Assembly: GCF_002224125.1 (NCBI RefSeq)
Contig: NZ_NCSM01000005.1
Span: 321,165 to 385,164 of the forward strand
Direction: 5' to 3'
DNA from: Streptomyces sp. NBS 14/10
Lineage (GTDB): Bacteria > Actinomycetota > Actinomycetes > Streptomycetales > Streptomycetaceae
DNA: 64,000 nt
Made by a program: the position numbers and the translations under genes. Below are positions 7,989-17,304 of the stretch, one piece after another (the stretch's first letter is position 1; each line of letters starts with the position of its first letter). The notes beneath the pieces were generated by a model, which was given only the letters and a program-made list of their open reading frames with translations, did not search any database and was not told where the DNA came from.

Positions 7989-9314
7989 TCAGCGGCCGTC
8001 CGGGGCCGTATGGGGCATCCGGACCCGCTCGGGCGCCTCGGTGTCCAGCGGGACCGCCCAGGAGCGCACCATGCCCAGCTGTACGCCCTGCGGCGGCAGC
8101 ACCATGTCGATCAGCCAGTCGGTGGCGACGCGGACGCGGTTGCCGGGCATCGCCATCAGGTGGTAGCCGCGGGTGACCAGATTGGCCACCGGTCCGGACA
8201 GCGGCACATGCAGCGGATTGGCGGCTCCCTGCACCCCGCCGAGGTCGACGGTGAAACCGAGGTCGTGGTGTTTGTACGGGCGCCGCGTGCCGTACCCCAG
8301 CGTGGCCGCCACATTGCGGCCCGCCACCTTGCCCTGCCGCTGCGCATGCTGCGCGGTCATCGGCGTGAACTGGCCCGGCCGGGTCAAATCGGGCACCGCC
8401 GCCGCGTCCCCGCAGGCCAGCACCTCGGGGTGACCCGGTACGGCGAGATACGGGTCGACGCACAGCCGCCCCCGCTCCGTCGGCAGACCGAGGTCGTCCA
8501 CCAGCGGGTCGGGACGGACGCCCACACACCAGATCAGCGACCGGGTCGCGATGAACTCACCGGTGTCGAGCAACACGCCGTCCTTGGTGGCCTCCTTGAC
8601 CGAGGTGCCCGTACGGATGTCCACGCCGCGCTTGGTCAGCACCCGGTCCGCGGTGTCGGACAGCCTCCGGTCGAGTTCGGGCAGCACCCGGTCCGCGATG
8701 TCGATCAGCAGCCAGCGCGGCGGCGGGGCGCCGCGCAGCGCGGCGTTGTGGCGAGTGAGGGCGTCGGTGAGCAGCACGCCGTGTGCGGCCACCTCGGTGC
8801 CGGTGTACCCCGCGCCGACCACCACGAAGGTGCGGCGGGCGGCCTGCTCCGCGGGGTCGTCGGACGCCCCGGCCAGCTCGATCTGGCGGATCATGTGGTC
8901 GCGCAGATACAGCGCCTCGGGCATGCCCCGGAAGCCGTGCGCATGCTCGGCCACGCCGGGGACCGGCAGCAACTTGTTGACGCTGCCGACGGACAGCACG
9001 AGCCGGTCGTAGTCCATCCGGCCGCGCCGGCCCTCGGGGTCCGTCCAGTTGATCCGGCGGGCGTCGAGTTCGACCGAGTCGACCTCGCCGAGCACGAGGC
9101 GGACCCCCGGCAGGGTCTGGGTGAGGGAGATCGAGACCCGGCGGGGTTCCAGGACGGCGGCCGCCACTTGCGGCAGCAGCGGCAGATACAGAAAGTAGTC
9201 GTTGGGGTTGACCAGGACGATCTCCGCCTCGTCCCGCAGGGTGCGGGAGAGCGTACGGGCCGCCTGGTAGCCGGCGAATCCGGCGCCGACGATCACGATG
9301 CGGACTCGGTTCAC
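7989..9314 (-). CDS. FAD-dependent pyridine nucleotide oxidoreductase, type II NADH dehydrogenase-like
   Basis: The 441-residue protein begins RVRIVIVGAGFAG, an FAD Rossmann motif at residues 8-14. A second dinucleotide fold, VVVGAGYTGTEVA, lies near residue 165, and an ACGDAA motif closes the FAD site near 300. This layout, together with LPLLPQVAAAVLEP in place of a redox-active CxxxxC, matches NDH-2 enzymes, which pass electrons from NADH to quinone at the inner face of the membrane. A C-terminal amphipathic region (NLVTRGYHLMAMPG) may attach it to the membrane. It lies 38 bases upstream of transketolase. A related ferredoxin reductase function cannot be excluded. Confidence 0.86.
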   Translation of the reverse strand: MNRVRIVIVGAGFAGYQAARTLSRTLRDEAEIVLVNPNDYFLYLPLLPQVAAAVLEPRRVSISLTQTLPGVRLVLGEVDSVELDARRINWTDPEGRRGRMDYDRLVLSVGSVNKLLPVPGVAEHAHGFRGMPEALYLRDHMIRQIELAGASDDPAEQAARRTFVVVGAGYTGTEVAAHGVLLTDALTRHNAALRGAPPPRWLLIDIADRVLPELDRRLSDTADRVLTKRGVDIRTGTSVKEATKDGVLLDTGEFIATRSLIWCVGVRPDPLVDDLGLPTERGRLCVDPYLAVPGHPEVLACGDAAAVPDLTRPGQFTPMTAQHAQRQGKVAGRNVAATLGYGTRRPYKHHDLGFTVDLGGVQGAANPLHVPLSGPVANLVTRGYHLMAMPGNRVRVATDWLIDMVLPPQGVQLGMVRSWAVPLDTEAPERVRMPHTAPDGR

Positions 9315-9408
9315 GCGGGGCTCCCGGGCGTGGGGATCTCACGGAACGCTCCAAGTGCCCCTCAGTCGCCGAGGCCAAACCCAGGACAGCAAGCCCCCTT
9401 GTTTTCGA

Positions 9409-9438
9409 GGCTCGGCCCCAGGGGCCTGAGGCCGAGCC
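9409..9438 (-). terminator. Hairpin after the FAD monooxygenase gene
   Basis: GGCTCGGCC at 9409-9417 is the exact inverse of GGCCGAGCC at 9430-9438, giving a 9-bp stem with a 12-base loop. It lies just past the stop of the minus-strand monooxygenase and before the next minus-strand gene. No U-tract follows, which is common for actinobacterial terminators. Confidence 0.5.
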
Positions 9439-9460
9439 GGCGTGCCGCGTCCGCGGCCCG

Positions 9461-10720
9461 TTACCGACGGGCCCGCGCCACCTCCCCCGTGACGCGCTCG
9501 TCCCAGTCGATGCGGTAACCGGTCAGCCAGTCCGCGCCGCCGTCGGCGTCCGCCCGCTCGAGTTTCCGCGGGAGTATCGCGTCCCGCAGGGCCCGGCCCA
9601 CCGGCCCGGGCACGGTGCGGCGGATCAGGCCCGCGCTCGTCGCGACCACCCGCTCCACCCGCTCGCGGCGCAGCCGCTCGTACGCGGCGAAGGCAGATCG
9701 GGGCGTGCGCAGGTCGCGCAGGCACTTGGCGAGCACCACGCCGTCCTCGATGGCCAGGGACGCGCCCTGGGCGGCGTTCGGCGCACAGGCGTGCACCGCG
9801 TCCCCCACCAGGACCATCGTCTCGTCGGACCAGGTGGGCGTCGAGGCGATGTCGTAGGCGTTGGTGGCGACGATGGACTCACCGCTCGCGCGGATGATCT
9901 CGGCCGCCGGGGTGTTGTCGTCCGCGAACAGACCGGCTAGTTGCTCCCGCCACTGCTCCGGGGTGATCGCCGCGAGCTCGTCCTTGGACAGCTCGGCGCC
10001 CGGGGTGTTGGCGAACCACCAGACCTCGCCGTCGGGGGCCGTGGTGCAGCCGAAGAACGCGCGCTTGCCGTAGATCATGGCGTAGCTGTCGGGGTCCGGG
10101 GGCGCCGCGGCGTCGCGGGTGTAGCCGCACACCGTGTGCTGGCCGGTGAAGCGCGGCCGGGGCGCCGCGGCTTCGATGGTCCTGCGGATGAGGGAGTGGA
10201 TTCCGTCGGCGCCGATGAGCAGGTCCCCCTGGGCCCGCCCGCCGTCCGCGAAGGAGGCCACCACGCGTCCGTCGGGGCCGGTCTGGGCCGCCAGGAGGCG
10301 CTTGCCGTGCTCGACGCGCACACCGCGGCGTGCCGCCTCCTCGCGCAACACCCGTGCCAGGGTGGCGCGTTTGATCGTACGGGCGCTCAGCGCGCCCTCC
10401 TCGGAGCCGGCCATGGGCCGCCCGCCGAGCCGTTTGCCGGTGTTGCTGATGAAGTCGGCGCGGCCTGCCGGGAAGGAGTTGTCCAGCACCGGCTGGTGTG
10501 CGCCGATGGTGCGCAACGCCTCCATGCCGTTGGCGGAGATGAGCAGAAACGCACCCGCTTCGGTGGCGGCTGCGTCGGCTGTGCCTGCCGTGCCGTCTGT
10601 GCCTGCCGTGCCGGCTGGGGGATACGCCTCGTACACGGCCGCGTTGATTCCGGCCTTGCGCAGGGCGATCGCGGTCACGGTTCCGGCGATTCCGCCACCG
10701 ATGATCAGGGCATGGGTCAT
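9461..10720 (-). CDS. FAD-dependent monooxygenase (PHBH family)
   Basis: The 419-residue protein has the class A flavoprotein hydroxylase signature: GGGIAG at residues 8-13, GADGIHS (the DG motif) near 185 and VLVGDAVHACAPNAAQG (the GD motif) near 300. Such enzymes use NAD(P)H and oxygen to hydroxylate aromatic or polyketide substrates. An odd insert after YEAYPP has the low-complexity run GTAGTDGTAGTADAAATEAG, arising from a repeated GCC-GTG-type unit around 10567-10620. The ATG at 10720 is followed by a typical beta-strand start. The gene is divergent from the lipoprotein gene across 175 bases. No biosynthetic neighbours reveal the substrate. Confidence 0.9.
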   Translation of the reverse strand: MTHALIIGGGIAGTVTAIALRKAGINAAVYEAYPPAGTAGTDGTAGTADAAATEAGAFLLISANGMEALRTIGAHQPVLDNSFPAGRADFISNTGKRLGGRPMAGSEEGALSARTIKRATLARVLREEAARRGVRVEHGKRLLAAQTGPDGRVVASFADGGRAQGDLLIGADGIHSLIRRTIEAAAPRPRFTGQHTVCGYTRDAAAPPDPDSYAMIYGKRAFFGCTTAPDGEVWWFANTPGAELSKDELAAITPEQWREQLAGLFADDNTPAAEIIRASGESIVATNAYDIASTPTWSDETMVLVGDAVHACAPNAAQGASLAIEDGVVLAKCLRDLRTPRSAFAAYERLRRERVERVVATSAGLIRRTVPGPVGRALRDAILPRKLERADADGGADWLTGYRIDWDERVTGEVARARR

Positions 10721-10895
10721 GGTGCTCCGTGGAGTGGAGTGGGGGGACAGTGGGTGGTGCGGGTACTTCTCGGCACAGCGCTATCAGGGTCGGCCGATGC
10801 CGTCCAGTCCCCGACGGAAATGACGCCGGGTCCCGTGTCGAACGGCGGCATTTTAAGGTGTCATTGACGGTCGTGTGTGGGGGGAGAGGGCAACT

Positions 10896-11711
10896 GTGCG
10901 ATGTCACGGGGTGCTTCGGGGCGGTGTGGCCGCCTTGTCGGTCGGCCTGCTGCTGGCCGGCTGTTCGCCGGGGTCCGGCGGGACGGGCCCCAAGCGCCCG
11001 GGTACGCCTTCGGACTTGGGGGCGCCGCCGTCGGCGAACGACAGGCCGCGGGCGAGCCCGACCCCGTCCGGCCCCGACTTCACGGTGCGCCCCGACCGGG
11101 TGCCCGCCACCTCCGCGCGGGTGCTGCGGCTGGCCCGCCAGGTGATCGCCGGGCCGCAGGACTTCGGGGCCGACTTCGTACGGCAGCACCCCTTCGAAAG
11201 CGACCCGCGCACCTGGGCGGTGCTGGACGGGGTGTGTGTCTGGCAGCGCGAGAAGCTGCCCAAGGGGGTGCTCGCCAGTCTGTCGCAGCACAGCGTGCTA
11301 CCCGCCAAAGGGGCGGGGAAGGGGCCGGTCCGGGTGATGGTGGTGGTGTCGGTGCACGCCGATGCCGACAGCGCCGACCAGGAGATGGCCACCACGCTGG
11401 AGGAGGTGGTGCGCTGCCCCGAGCAGTGGCTGAACCAGGACGAGCGGATCATCTCGCTGTTGTCGTCGGGCGCCCCGTGGGGGCGGCGCGGCCAGGAGAC
11501 GGCGGATGACCAGATCTGGGAGCACGGCGAGTACGAGAGCGACTCGGCCGGGGGCCCGTATCCGTACATCTGGGGCTCCTCGCGGATCGGGCCGGTGACC
11601 GTGTCCGTGATGGTCAAGGGAGCCAAGGGATACAGCGAGAAGGAGACCGACGACCTGCTGTACTCCCCGCTGGTCAAGATGGCCGAGGCCGCGAAGGGGG
11701 AACTGAAGTGA
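10896..11711 (+). CDS. Lipoprotein of unknown function, paired with kinase-receptor gene
   Basis: The product begins VRCHGVLRGGVAALSVGLLLAGC, a lipoprotein signal whose lipobox is LLAGC near residues 20-24. A Pro/Ser/Thr-rich linker follows, then about 200 residues of soluble domain with WAVLDGVCVWQREKLP and WEHGEYESDSAGGPY. I recognise no catalytic family. The GTG at 10896 sits after GGGGAGAGGG. Its stop codon overlaps the GTG of the kinase gene (GTGA), so the two were one operon and the lipoprotein may have been a ligand-binding or modulatory partner. It looks intact although the kinase gene is broken. Confidence 0.78.
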   Translation: MRCHGVLRGGVAALSVGLLLAGCSPGSGGTGPKRPGTPSDLGAPPSANDRPRASPTPSGPDFTVRPDRVPATSARVLRLARQVIAGPQDFGADFVRQHPFESDPRTWAVLDGVCVWQREKLPKGVLASLSQHSVLPAKGAGKGPVRVMVVVSVHADADSADQEMATTLEEVVRCPEQWLNQDERIISLLSSGAPWGRRGQETADDQIWEHGEYESDSAGGPYPYIWGSSRIGPVTVSVMVKGAKGYSEKETDDLLYSPLVKMAEAAKGELK

Positions 11712-13643
11712 TCCCGCTGCGTTCGGGGGATCCGGCGCGGATCGGGAGCTACCGGCTGCTGGGCAGACTCGGCGCCGGCGGCATGGGCATCGTCTACCTC
11801 GCACGCTCCACCGGCGGCGCCCTGGTCGCCCTCAAAATCATCCAAGCCGAATACGCCCACGACCCTCAATTCCGCGCCCGCTTCCGCCGCGAAGTCACCG
11901 CAGCCCGCCGCATCAACACCCCCTGGGCCACCACCGTCCCGACGCCGACACCGAATCAGACACACCCTGGCTCGCCACCACCTACGTCCCAGGCCCCTCA
12001 CTCACCGAAGCCATCACCACCCACGGCCCCTCCCCCACACCACCACCCACACCCTCGCCCAAGCACTCCACACCATCCACCAAACAGGACTCATCCACCG
12101 CGACCCCACCACCGGACGCCCGCCGTTCGGCACCGGTCCGGTGGCCGCGATGCTGTTCCGTACGGTGCACGACACGGCCGATCTGACCGGGGTGCCCGAT
12201 CAGCTGCGCCCGCTCATCGAGGCCTGCCTCGACAAGGACCCCGAGCGCCGACCGACCGCCGCCGAGCTGGTGCGGCGGCTGGCGGAGGGCGGGCCGCCGG
12301 TGGACGGTACGGGGTGGCTGCCGCGGCCGGTCGCCCAGTTGATCGCCAAGCGCTCGGCGGAGCTGCTGGCGCTCCCCGACGTCCCTCCCACGGTGGTCGG
12401 TCCGGCGGATGAGGCGCCGAAGCCGCCGCGCCCCGGCCGCCGCAGGTTTCTGGCGGTGGCCTCGGGCGGCGCGGTGCTGGGGGCCGGGGGCGGCCTCGGC
12501 ATCTGGGCGGCATCGCGCCCCGACGCGGGCAGCGGCGGGGGCGGGGGCGGGCGGCCCACCCCGCCCCGGTGGACGGTCGGGGTGCACGCCGATCTGACGG
12601 GTGGCCAGGCCACGGCCGGAACGGCCCAGCGCCGGGGCGCCGAGTTGGCGGTGGAGAGCCTCAACGCCCGTGCGGACCGGCCCGTCACGCTCGCCCTCAA
12701 GACCCTGGGCGACCGTGGTACCCCGGGCGGTGCGCGTGGCGTCGCCGAGCGGATGGCCGCCGACCCCGCGGTCATCGCGGTCATCGGGCCGACGACCGAC
12801 GCGACCTGCGCGGCCGCCATCGGCGCCTACGACAAGGCGGGGCTGCCGCTGCTGTCGGTGTCGGTCGGCACGGCCGAGGTGTCCGCCGTCGAGCACCCGT
12901 CCTATCTGCAGACCCGCCCGGACGACGGCGGTCTCGGCCTTCCGCTGTTGTCCTACCTCGCCCGGCACACCCGGCCGCACCGCACGGCCCTGATCGACGA
13001 CCGCACCGCCGGGGACTACAGCTGGAACCTCATCCGGTCCATGGCCACCGCGATGCGCGGCGGGGACCTGCCGTCGCTGACCGTCACCGTCCCGGCGGAC
13101 GCGAGGGACTTCGGCCGGGCGGTGGACGAGGTGCGCCGAAGCGGGGTCCGTGCGGTGGTCTTCGGCGGCCTCGCGCCCCGGGCCGCGCTGTTCGCCCGGG
13201 AGTTGGCGTCCGCCGGCTTCACCGGGGCGCGGCTGGCCACGCAGCCGGTCATCGACGCCGCGTTCCTGAAGCGGGCCGGCGAGGCCGCGAACGGCCGGCT
13301 GCTCAGCTCGGCCTTCACCGACGCGACGGCCCTGCCCGCGGCGCGGCCCTTCACGGCCGCGTGCCGCAAGCGGTACGGGTCCGCGCCCGGGCGCTACGCC
13401 GCGGAGGCGTACGACGTCGTCGGGCTCATCGCCCAGGCGCTGCGCGAGTTGGATCCACAGGGCGCCGACCGGGAGGCCATGGCGCGCAGGCTGCGCGCGG
13501 TCCGGTACCGGGGGATCACCAAGACGTACGCCTTCGAGCGGGGCAACGGCTCCCTGACCCCGGGCACCGGGCTGTTCCTCTACCGGGTCGAGCAGGGGCG
13601 GTTCCGTTTCCTGGGCGACTACGAGAGTGCGACGCGCGCCTGA
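11708..13643 (+). pseudogene. Broken Ser/Thr kinase fused to a periplasmic binding-type sensor
   Basis: The first 77 codons encode an intact kinase N-lobe (IGSYRLLGRLGAGGMG, ALVALKII). The frame then slips near 11939, where GTC is followed by CC and then GAC-GCC-GAC: reading one frame over restores DADTESDTPWLATTYVPGP. It slips again near 12030, after which the third frame restores THTLAQALHTIHQTGLIHRD. Straight after His-Arg-Asp at 12096-12104 comes TTGRPPFG, so about 75 codons holding the DFG and APE segments are missing. From 12105 the frame is open to 13643, through the C-lobe, a helix at about 12445-12510 and an ABC-type binding domain (WTVGVHADLTGG, FLGDYESATRA). No active kinase can be made as read, but a long sensor-only product from 12150 is possible. 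Confidence 0.85.
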
Positions 13644-13678
13644 GGCGGCCCCGGAGAGAGTGCGACGCGCGCCTGAGG
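13623..13678. repeat. 23-bp direct duplication spanning the kinase gene stop codon
   Basis: GAGAGTGCGACGCGCGCCTG plus AGG occurs at 13623-13645 and again, unchanged, at 13656-13678, with a 33-base period. The first copy encodes the last residues and stop codon of the kinase-receptor gene; the second is non-coding and lies just before the convergent glycosylase gene. Confidence 0.9.
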
Positions 13679-13691
13679 GCCTCGGCCGGCG

Positions 13692-14558
13692 CTACTTCAG
13701 CAGCCGGGACAGCCGCCGGTCGGCGAGCGGCTTCCCACCGGTCTGGCAGGTCGGGCAGTACTGCAGGGAGGAGTCCGCGAAGGACACCTCACGGACCATG
13801 TCACCGCACACCGGACAGGGCTGGCCGGTGCGGCCGTGCACTCGCATACCGCCGCGCTTCTCCGCCTTCAAGTCGCGCGCCGCCAGCCCCAGGGAGCGCT
13901 CGACGGCGTCGCGCAGCGTGCTGCCCATCGCCTCGTACAGCCGGGCGATCTCCTCCTCCGTCAGGTCGCCTGCCAGCCGGTAGGGCGACATCCGGGCGGC
14001 GTGCAGAATCTCGTCCGAATAGGCGTTGCCGATCCCGGCGATGACGCTCTGGTCGCGCAGCACGCCCTTGATCCGGTGGCGCACTCCGCGCAGCAGCCCG
14101 GCGAACTCCTCGATGGTGAAGGACTCCGCGAGCGGGTCAGGACCCAGCCGGGCGATGCCCGGCACCTCCTGGGGGTCGCGCACACAGTAGACGGACAGCG
14201 CCTTGCGGGTGCCCGCCTCGGTGAGGTCGAAGCCGGCGCCCTCCGGGCCGGCCAGCCGCAGCCGCAGCGCCAGCGGGCCCTTGCCGGGGCGGGGCGGGTC
14301 CTCCGGGAGGCCGTCCCGCCAGCGCAGCCAGCCCGCCCTGGCGAGGTGGAGGACCAGATGCGGGCCGTCGGTGGCCAGGTCGAGGAACTTGCCGTGGCGG
14401 CGCACCGCGGTGACGGTACGCCCTTCGAGGTCGGTCAGCGGCGGATCGTACGTCTTGAGGACGCTGACCGCGGCGGGGTGGACACGGGCGATCTCCCGGC
14501 CGACGGCGCGCTCGGCCAGGATCCGCGCCAGGGCCTCCACCTCGGGCAATTCCGGCAT
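13692..14558 (-). CDS. Fpg/Nei family DNA glycosylase
   Basis: This base-excision repair enzyme removes oxidised bases and cuts the strand by beta/delta elimination. All hallmarks are present: the N-terminal MPELPEVE with catalytic Pro2 and Glu3, HGKFLDL with the conserved lysine near residue 58, IAGIGNAYSDEIL (the helix-two-turn-helix) and a C-terminal zinc finger formed by CPVC and CPTC with the closing QTGGK. At 288 residues it matches the family. The sequence alone does not settle Fpg (8-oxoguanine) against Nei-like specificity. The second lysine-rich strand, LKAEKRGGMRVHGR, is also typical. Convergent with the broken kinase gene. Confidence 0.94.
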   Translation of the reverse strand: MPELPEVEALARILAERAVGREIARVHPAAVSVLKTYDPPLTDLEGRTVTAVRRHGKFLDLATDGPHLVLHLARAGWLRWRDGLPEDPPRPGKGPLALRLRLAGPEGAGFDLTEAGTRKALSVYCVRDPQEVPGIARLGPDPLAESFTIEEFAGLLRGVRHRIKGVLRDQSVIAGIGNAYSDEILHAARMSPYRLAGDLTEEEIARLYEAMGSTLRDAVERSLGLAARDLKAEKRGGMRVHGRTGQPCPVCGDMVREVSFADSSLQYCPTCQTGGKPLADRRLSRLLK

Positions 14559-14742
14559 ATGACCAGTGTGCCCCAGCGGCCGGGACCCGGCCGGTCACCC
14601 CTCCAGCGGCGCTGAGCTGCGGGTCCGATGGCCCGCCCCTACGCTGACCCAAGAGCCGGACCGGCGCCGCACACCGGCTCGGCACGCCCGCGCCGCCCCC
14701 GCAGTACCGCGTCTCTCCCCGTTCCGCACGGAGGCTTCCCCC

Positions 14743-16128
14743 ATGGTCGACACCGCACAGCACGAGCGGTCCACTCTGCGTCACGCCGCGTCATTCCTCC
14801 GTTACGAACGGTACGAGGGCGGCAGTCTGGAGGCGGAGCGGCGGGTCCTGGACAAGCTGGCGCAGGAGCTGGTGGGCGTGCGGGGGGCGCACCGTCCCGG
14901 CGGCAGCCCCGCGCGTCTCCTGCGTACCTTCCAGGCCAGGCCGGCGCTCAGCGTGGACAACGCCCGGCTGCGCTTCCACGACGACCTGCCCGAGGTGCTG
15001 CGGGTCGGCTACGCGCAGCCGGGCGCCGAGTATGCGGCCGCGGTGCGGCTGTCCGACGCGCGCGGCGCCGAGCGGCCGCCTGCCGCGCCCGGTCTGCGGC
15101 GGATGGCCGTACGGGTGCGGGCCGGGGCCGAGGGGACACACGACCTGCTGGCCACCGGTTTCCCGGTGTCGCACGCCGCCGACGCGCGCGAATACGTCGC
15201 CTTCGCCAAGGCCATGGCGGGCGCGGGCAGCGCCGCCGAGCAGGCCTTCGGGCTGCTGGTGAAGCTGCCGCTGGCCGTCGGCTGGTCCACCGCGGCCCGG
15301 ATGCGCCGCAATGTGCACACCGCCGCCCGGCACGCCGTCGGCTCGCTGGCCCGCGAGACCTTCTGGAGCTGCGGGGCGATCCTGTGGGGCGACGCGGGGC
15401 CGGTCCGCTACCAGCTGCGCCCCGCTCCCGGCGGCACCCCGGCCCCGCCGCCCGACCGGGGCGATCCCGACTATCTCCACCGGGAGCTGACGCAGCGCCT
15501 GTTCACCGGAGACATCAGCTTCGAGCTGTGCGTGCAGCGGTATCTGGACGAGCGCCGCACTCCGGTCGAGGACGGCTCGGTGGAGTGGCGGGAGAGCGAC
15601 GCGCCCGTCATCCCGGTGGCCCTGCTGACCGTGCCGCGCCAGGACCTGGACGCGGCCGCGGCCCGATCGGCGGCGCGCCGGGTGGAGCGGCTGGCCTTCG
15701 ACCCCTGGCACACCACGGAGGAGTTCCGCCCGCTGGGCAACCTCAACCGCGCCCGCAAGGCCGCGTACGAGGCGAGCGGCGCCCAGCGGCTGGGGCTGCG
15801 GCTGACCCCCGCCGGACTGCTCGCCCCCGCCGGGCCTCCGGCCCTCGTCACACCGCGCCCTGTCGCCATCCTGCAGGCCCCGGTACGCGCGGCCTTCGGC
15901 CTGGTGGGCCGGTATGTCCCCTGGCACCGGCTGCCCCTTCCGGCCGGGCTGCGTGGCCTGGTGGCACCGGGCCCGTCGCTGCCCCGCGCCGGCGATCTGC
16001 TCAAACCGCCGATGGGCGCGCTCGGCCAGGTCCTCGGCCGCGGGCCCTTCTCCGCTCCGCCGGCATCGGCTCCATCGGCATCCACTTCGTCGGCACCCGC
16101 GTCGTCGGCGTACCGGCGGAGTGGATGA
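14743..16128 (+). CDS. Catalase-family heme protein
   Basis: The 461-residue protein resembles the short catalase-related family found beside lipoxygenases and in actinobacteria. It has RTFQARPALSVDNARLRF, the central LFTGDISFELCVQRYLDE and the closing FDPWHTTEEFRPLGNLNRARKAAYEAS. I do not see the canonical RxFxYxDxH motif that gives catalase its proximal heme tyrosine, so peroxide dismutation is uncertain and a peroxidase-like or lipid-hydroperoxide role is possible. The C-terminus after residue 360 is Pro/Ala-rich and ends in a Ser/Ala tail. The ATG at 14743 follows GGAGG, fixing the start. It is followed by a LacI regulator that may control it. Confidence 0.78.
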   Translation: MVDTAQHERSTLRHAASFLRYERYEGGSLEAERRVLDKLAQELVGVRGAHRPGGSPARLLRTFQARPALSVDNARLRFHDDLPEVLRVGYAQPGAEYAAAVRLSDARGAERPPAAPGLRRMAVRVRAGAEGTHDLLATGFPVSHAADAREYVAFAKAMAGAGSAAEQAFGLLVKLPLAVGWSTAARMRRNVHTAARHAVGSLARETFWSCGAILWGDAGPVRYQLRPAPGGTPAPPPDRGDPDYLHRELTQRLFTGDISFELCVQRYLDERRTPVEDGSVEWRESDAPVIPVALLTVPRQDLDAAAARSAARRVERLAFDPWHTTEEFRPLGNLNRARKAAYEASGAQRLGLRLTPAGLLAPAGPPALVTPRPVAILQAPVRAAFGLVGRYVPWHRLPLPAGLRGLVAPGPSLPRAGDLLKPPMGALGQVLGRGPFSAPPASAPSASTSSAPASSAYRRSG

Positions 16129-16186
16129 GGGGCCGCGAGCGGCGCGGCCGGTGGCCGTTCGCGGCCAGGGCACCGGAAAATCGACC

Positions 16187-16213
16187 TTGACCGGTTTACC
16201 GACGCGGTAGGGT
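16187..16213 (+). promoter_or_regulatory. Promoter with overlapping LacI-type operator
   Basis: TTGACC at 16187-16192 and TAGGGT at 16208-16213 form a -35/-10 pair with a short 15-base spacer. The -35 is embedded in TTGACCGGTTTACC, whose ACCGGT core is the kind of CG-centred palindrome bound by LacI-family repressors. A related site, CTGAACCGGTTAAG, follows the same gene, suggesting autoregulation. Confidence 0.5.
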
Positions 16214-16257
16214 GTGGCGTTCGTCGCGAGCGGCAGCCGAGCAGCGGGAGTCGGTGC

Positions 16258-17304
16258 ATGGACAGCGAGGTCACGGCAGGGCCGGCGCGGCGCGTCACCA
16301 TCAAGGACGTCGCCGCGCGGGCCGGGGTCTCCAAGGGCGCGGTGTCGCTGGCCTTCAACGACCGCCCGGGCGTCTCCCAGGCCACCCGGGCCCGGATCTT
16401 CGAGGCCGCCCGGGAGCTGGGGTGGGCGCCGCATCTGTCCGCCCGGTCGCTGTCCAACGCACGGGTGGACGCCGTGGGCCTGGCCATCGCCCGGCCGGCC
16501 CGGATGCTGGGGCTCGAGCCGTGGTTCATGGAGTTCGTCTCGGGCATCGAGAGCGTGCTCGTCGAGCGGTCCTGCTCGCTGCTGCTGCGGCTGGTGCGGG
16601 ATGTGCGGGAGGAGATCGAGGTCCAGGAGGCGTGGTGGCGGGGGCGGCAGGTCGGCGGGTCGATTCTCGTCGACCTCCACGACGGGGATCCGCGCGTCCC
16701 TGAGCTGCACCGGCTCGGGGTGCCCGCCGTGGCCGCCGGGCACCCCTCTCTGGCCGGCGGATTCACCTGCGTATGGACCGACGACGGCACGGCCGTCACC
16801 GAGGCGGTGCGCTATCTGGCGGCGCTGGGCCACCGGCGGATCGCCCGGGTGAGCGGCCCCGCCACGCTGGGGCACAGCGTGATCCGTACCGCCGCCTTCG
16901 AAGCGGCGGTACGGGAGTTGGGCCTGGCCGACGGGCGCACGGTCGCCACCGACTTCTCGGGGGAGGAAGGGGCGCGCGCCACGCGGGCGCTGCTGGCCTC
17001 GGCCGACCGGCCGACGGCCGTCATCTACGACAACGACATCATGGCGGTGGCGGGCCTGTCGGTGACCGCCGAGATGGGGCTTGCGGTGCCCGCCGATGTC
17101 TCGCTGCTGGCCTGGGACGACTCCCAGCTGTGCCAGCTCACGCACCCCACGCTGTCGGCGATGAGCCATGACGTCTTCGGCTTCGGGGCCGAGGTGGCCC
17201 GCCGCCTGTTCGATGTGCTCGGCCAGGCGGAGCCCAGCGCCCACCAGGCGCCCACCCCGGCCCTCACCCCGCGCGGCAGCACCGCCCCGCCACGGCGACC
17301 CTGA
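16258..17304 (+). CDS. LacI-family transcriptional regulator
   Basis: The 348-residue protein has a LacI helix-turn-helix at residues 12-35 (VTIKDVAARAGVSKGAVSLAF), a hinge ending LSARSLSNARVDAVGL, then a periplasmic-binding-like effector domain with CVWTDDGTAVTEAVRYLAALGHRRIA and SLLAWDDSQLCQLTHPTLS. Such repressors usually release DNA on binding a sugar. The ATG at 16258 follows CGGGAG. Operator-like ACCGGT palindromes flank the gene on both sides. The neighbours are a catalase-like gene upstream and a lipase maturation factor gene downstream, with no sugar genes next to it, so the target regulon is not evident. Confidence 0.92.
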   Translation: MDSEVTAGPARRVTIKDVAARAGVSKGAVSLAFNDRPGVSQATRARIFEAARELGWAPHLSARSLSNARVDAVGLAIARPARMLGLEPWFMEFVSGIESVLVERSCSLLLRLVRDVREEIEVQEAWWRGRQVGGSILVDLHDGDPRVPELHRLGVPAVAAGHPSLAGGFTCVWTDDGTAVTEAVRYLAALGHRRIARVSGPATLGHSVIRTAAFEAAVRELGLADGRTVATDFSGEEGARATRALLASADRPTAVIYDNDIMAVAGLSVTAEMGLAVPADVSLLAWDDSQLCQLTHPTLSAMSHDVFGFGAEVARRLFDVLGQAEPSAHQAPTPALTPRGSTAPPRRP

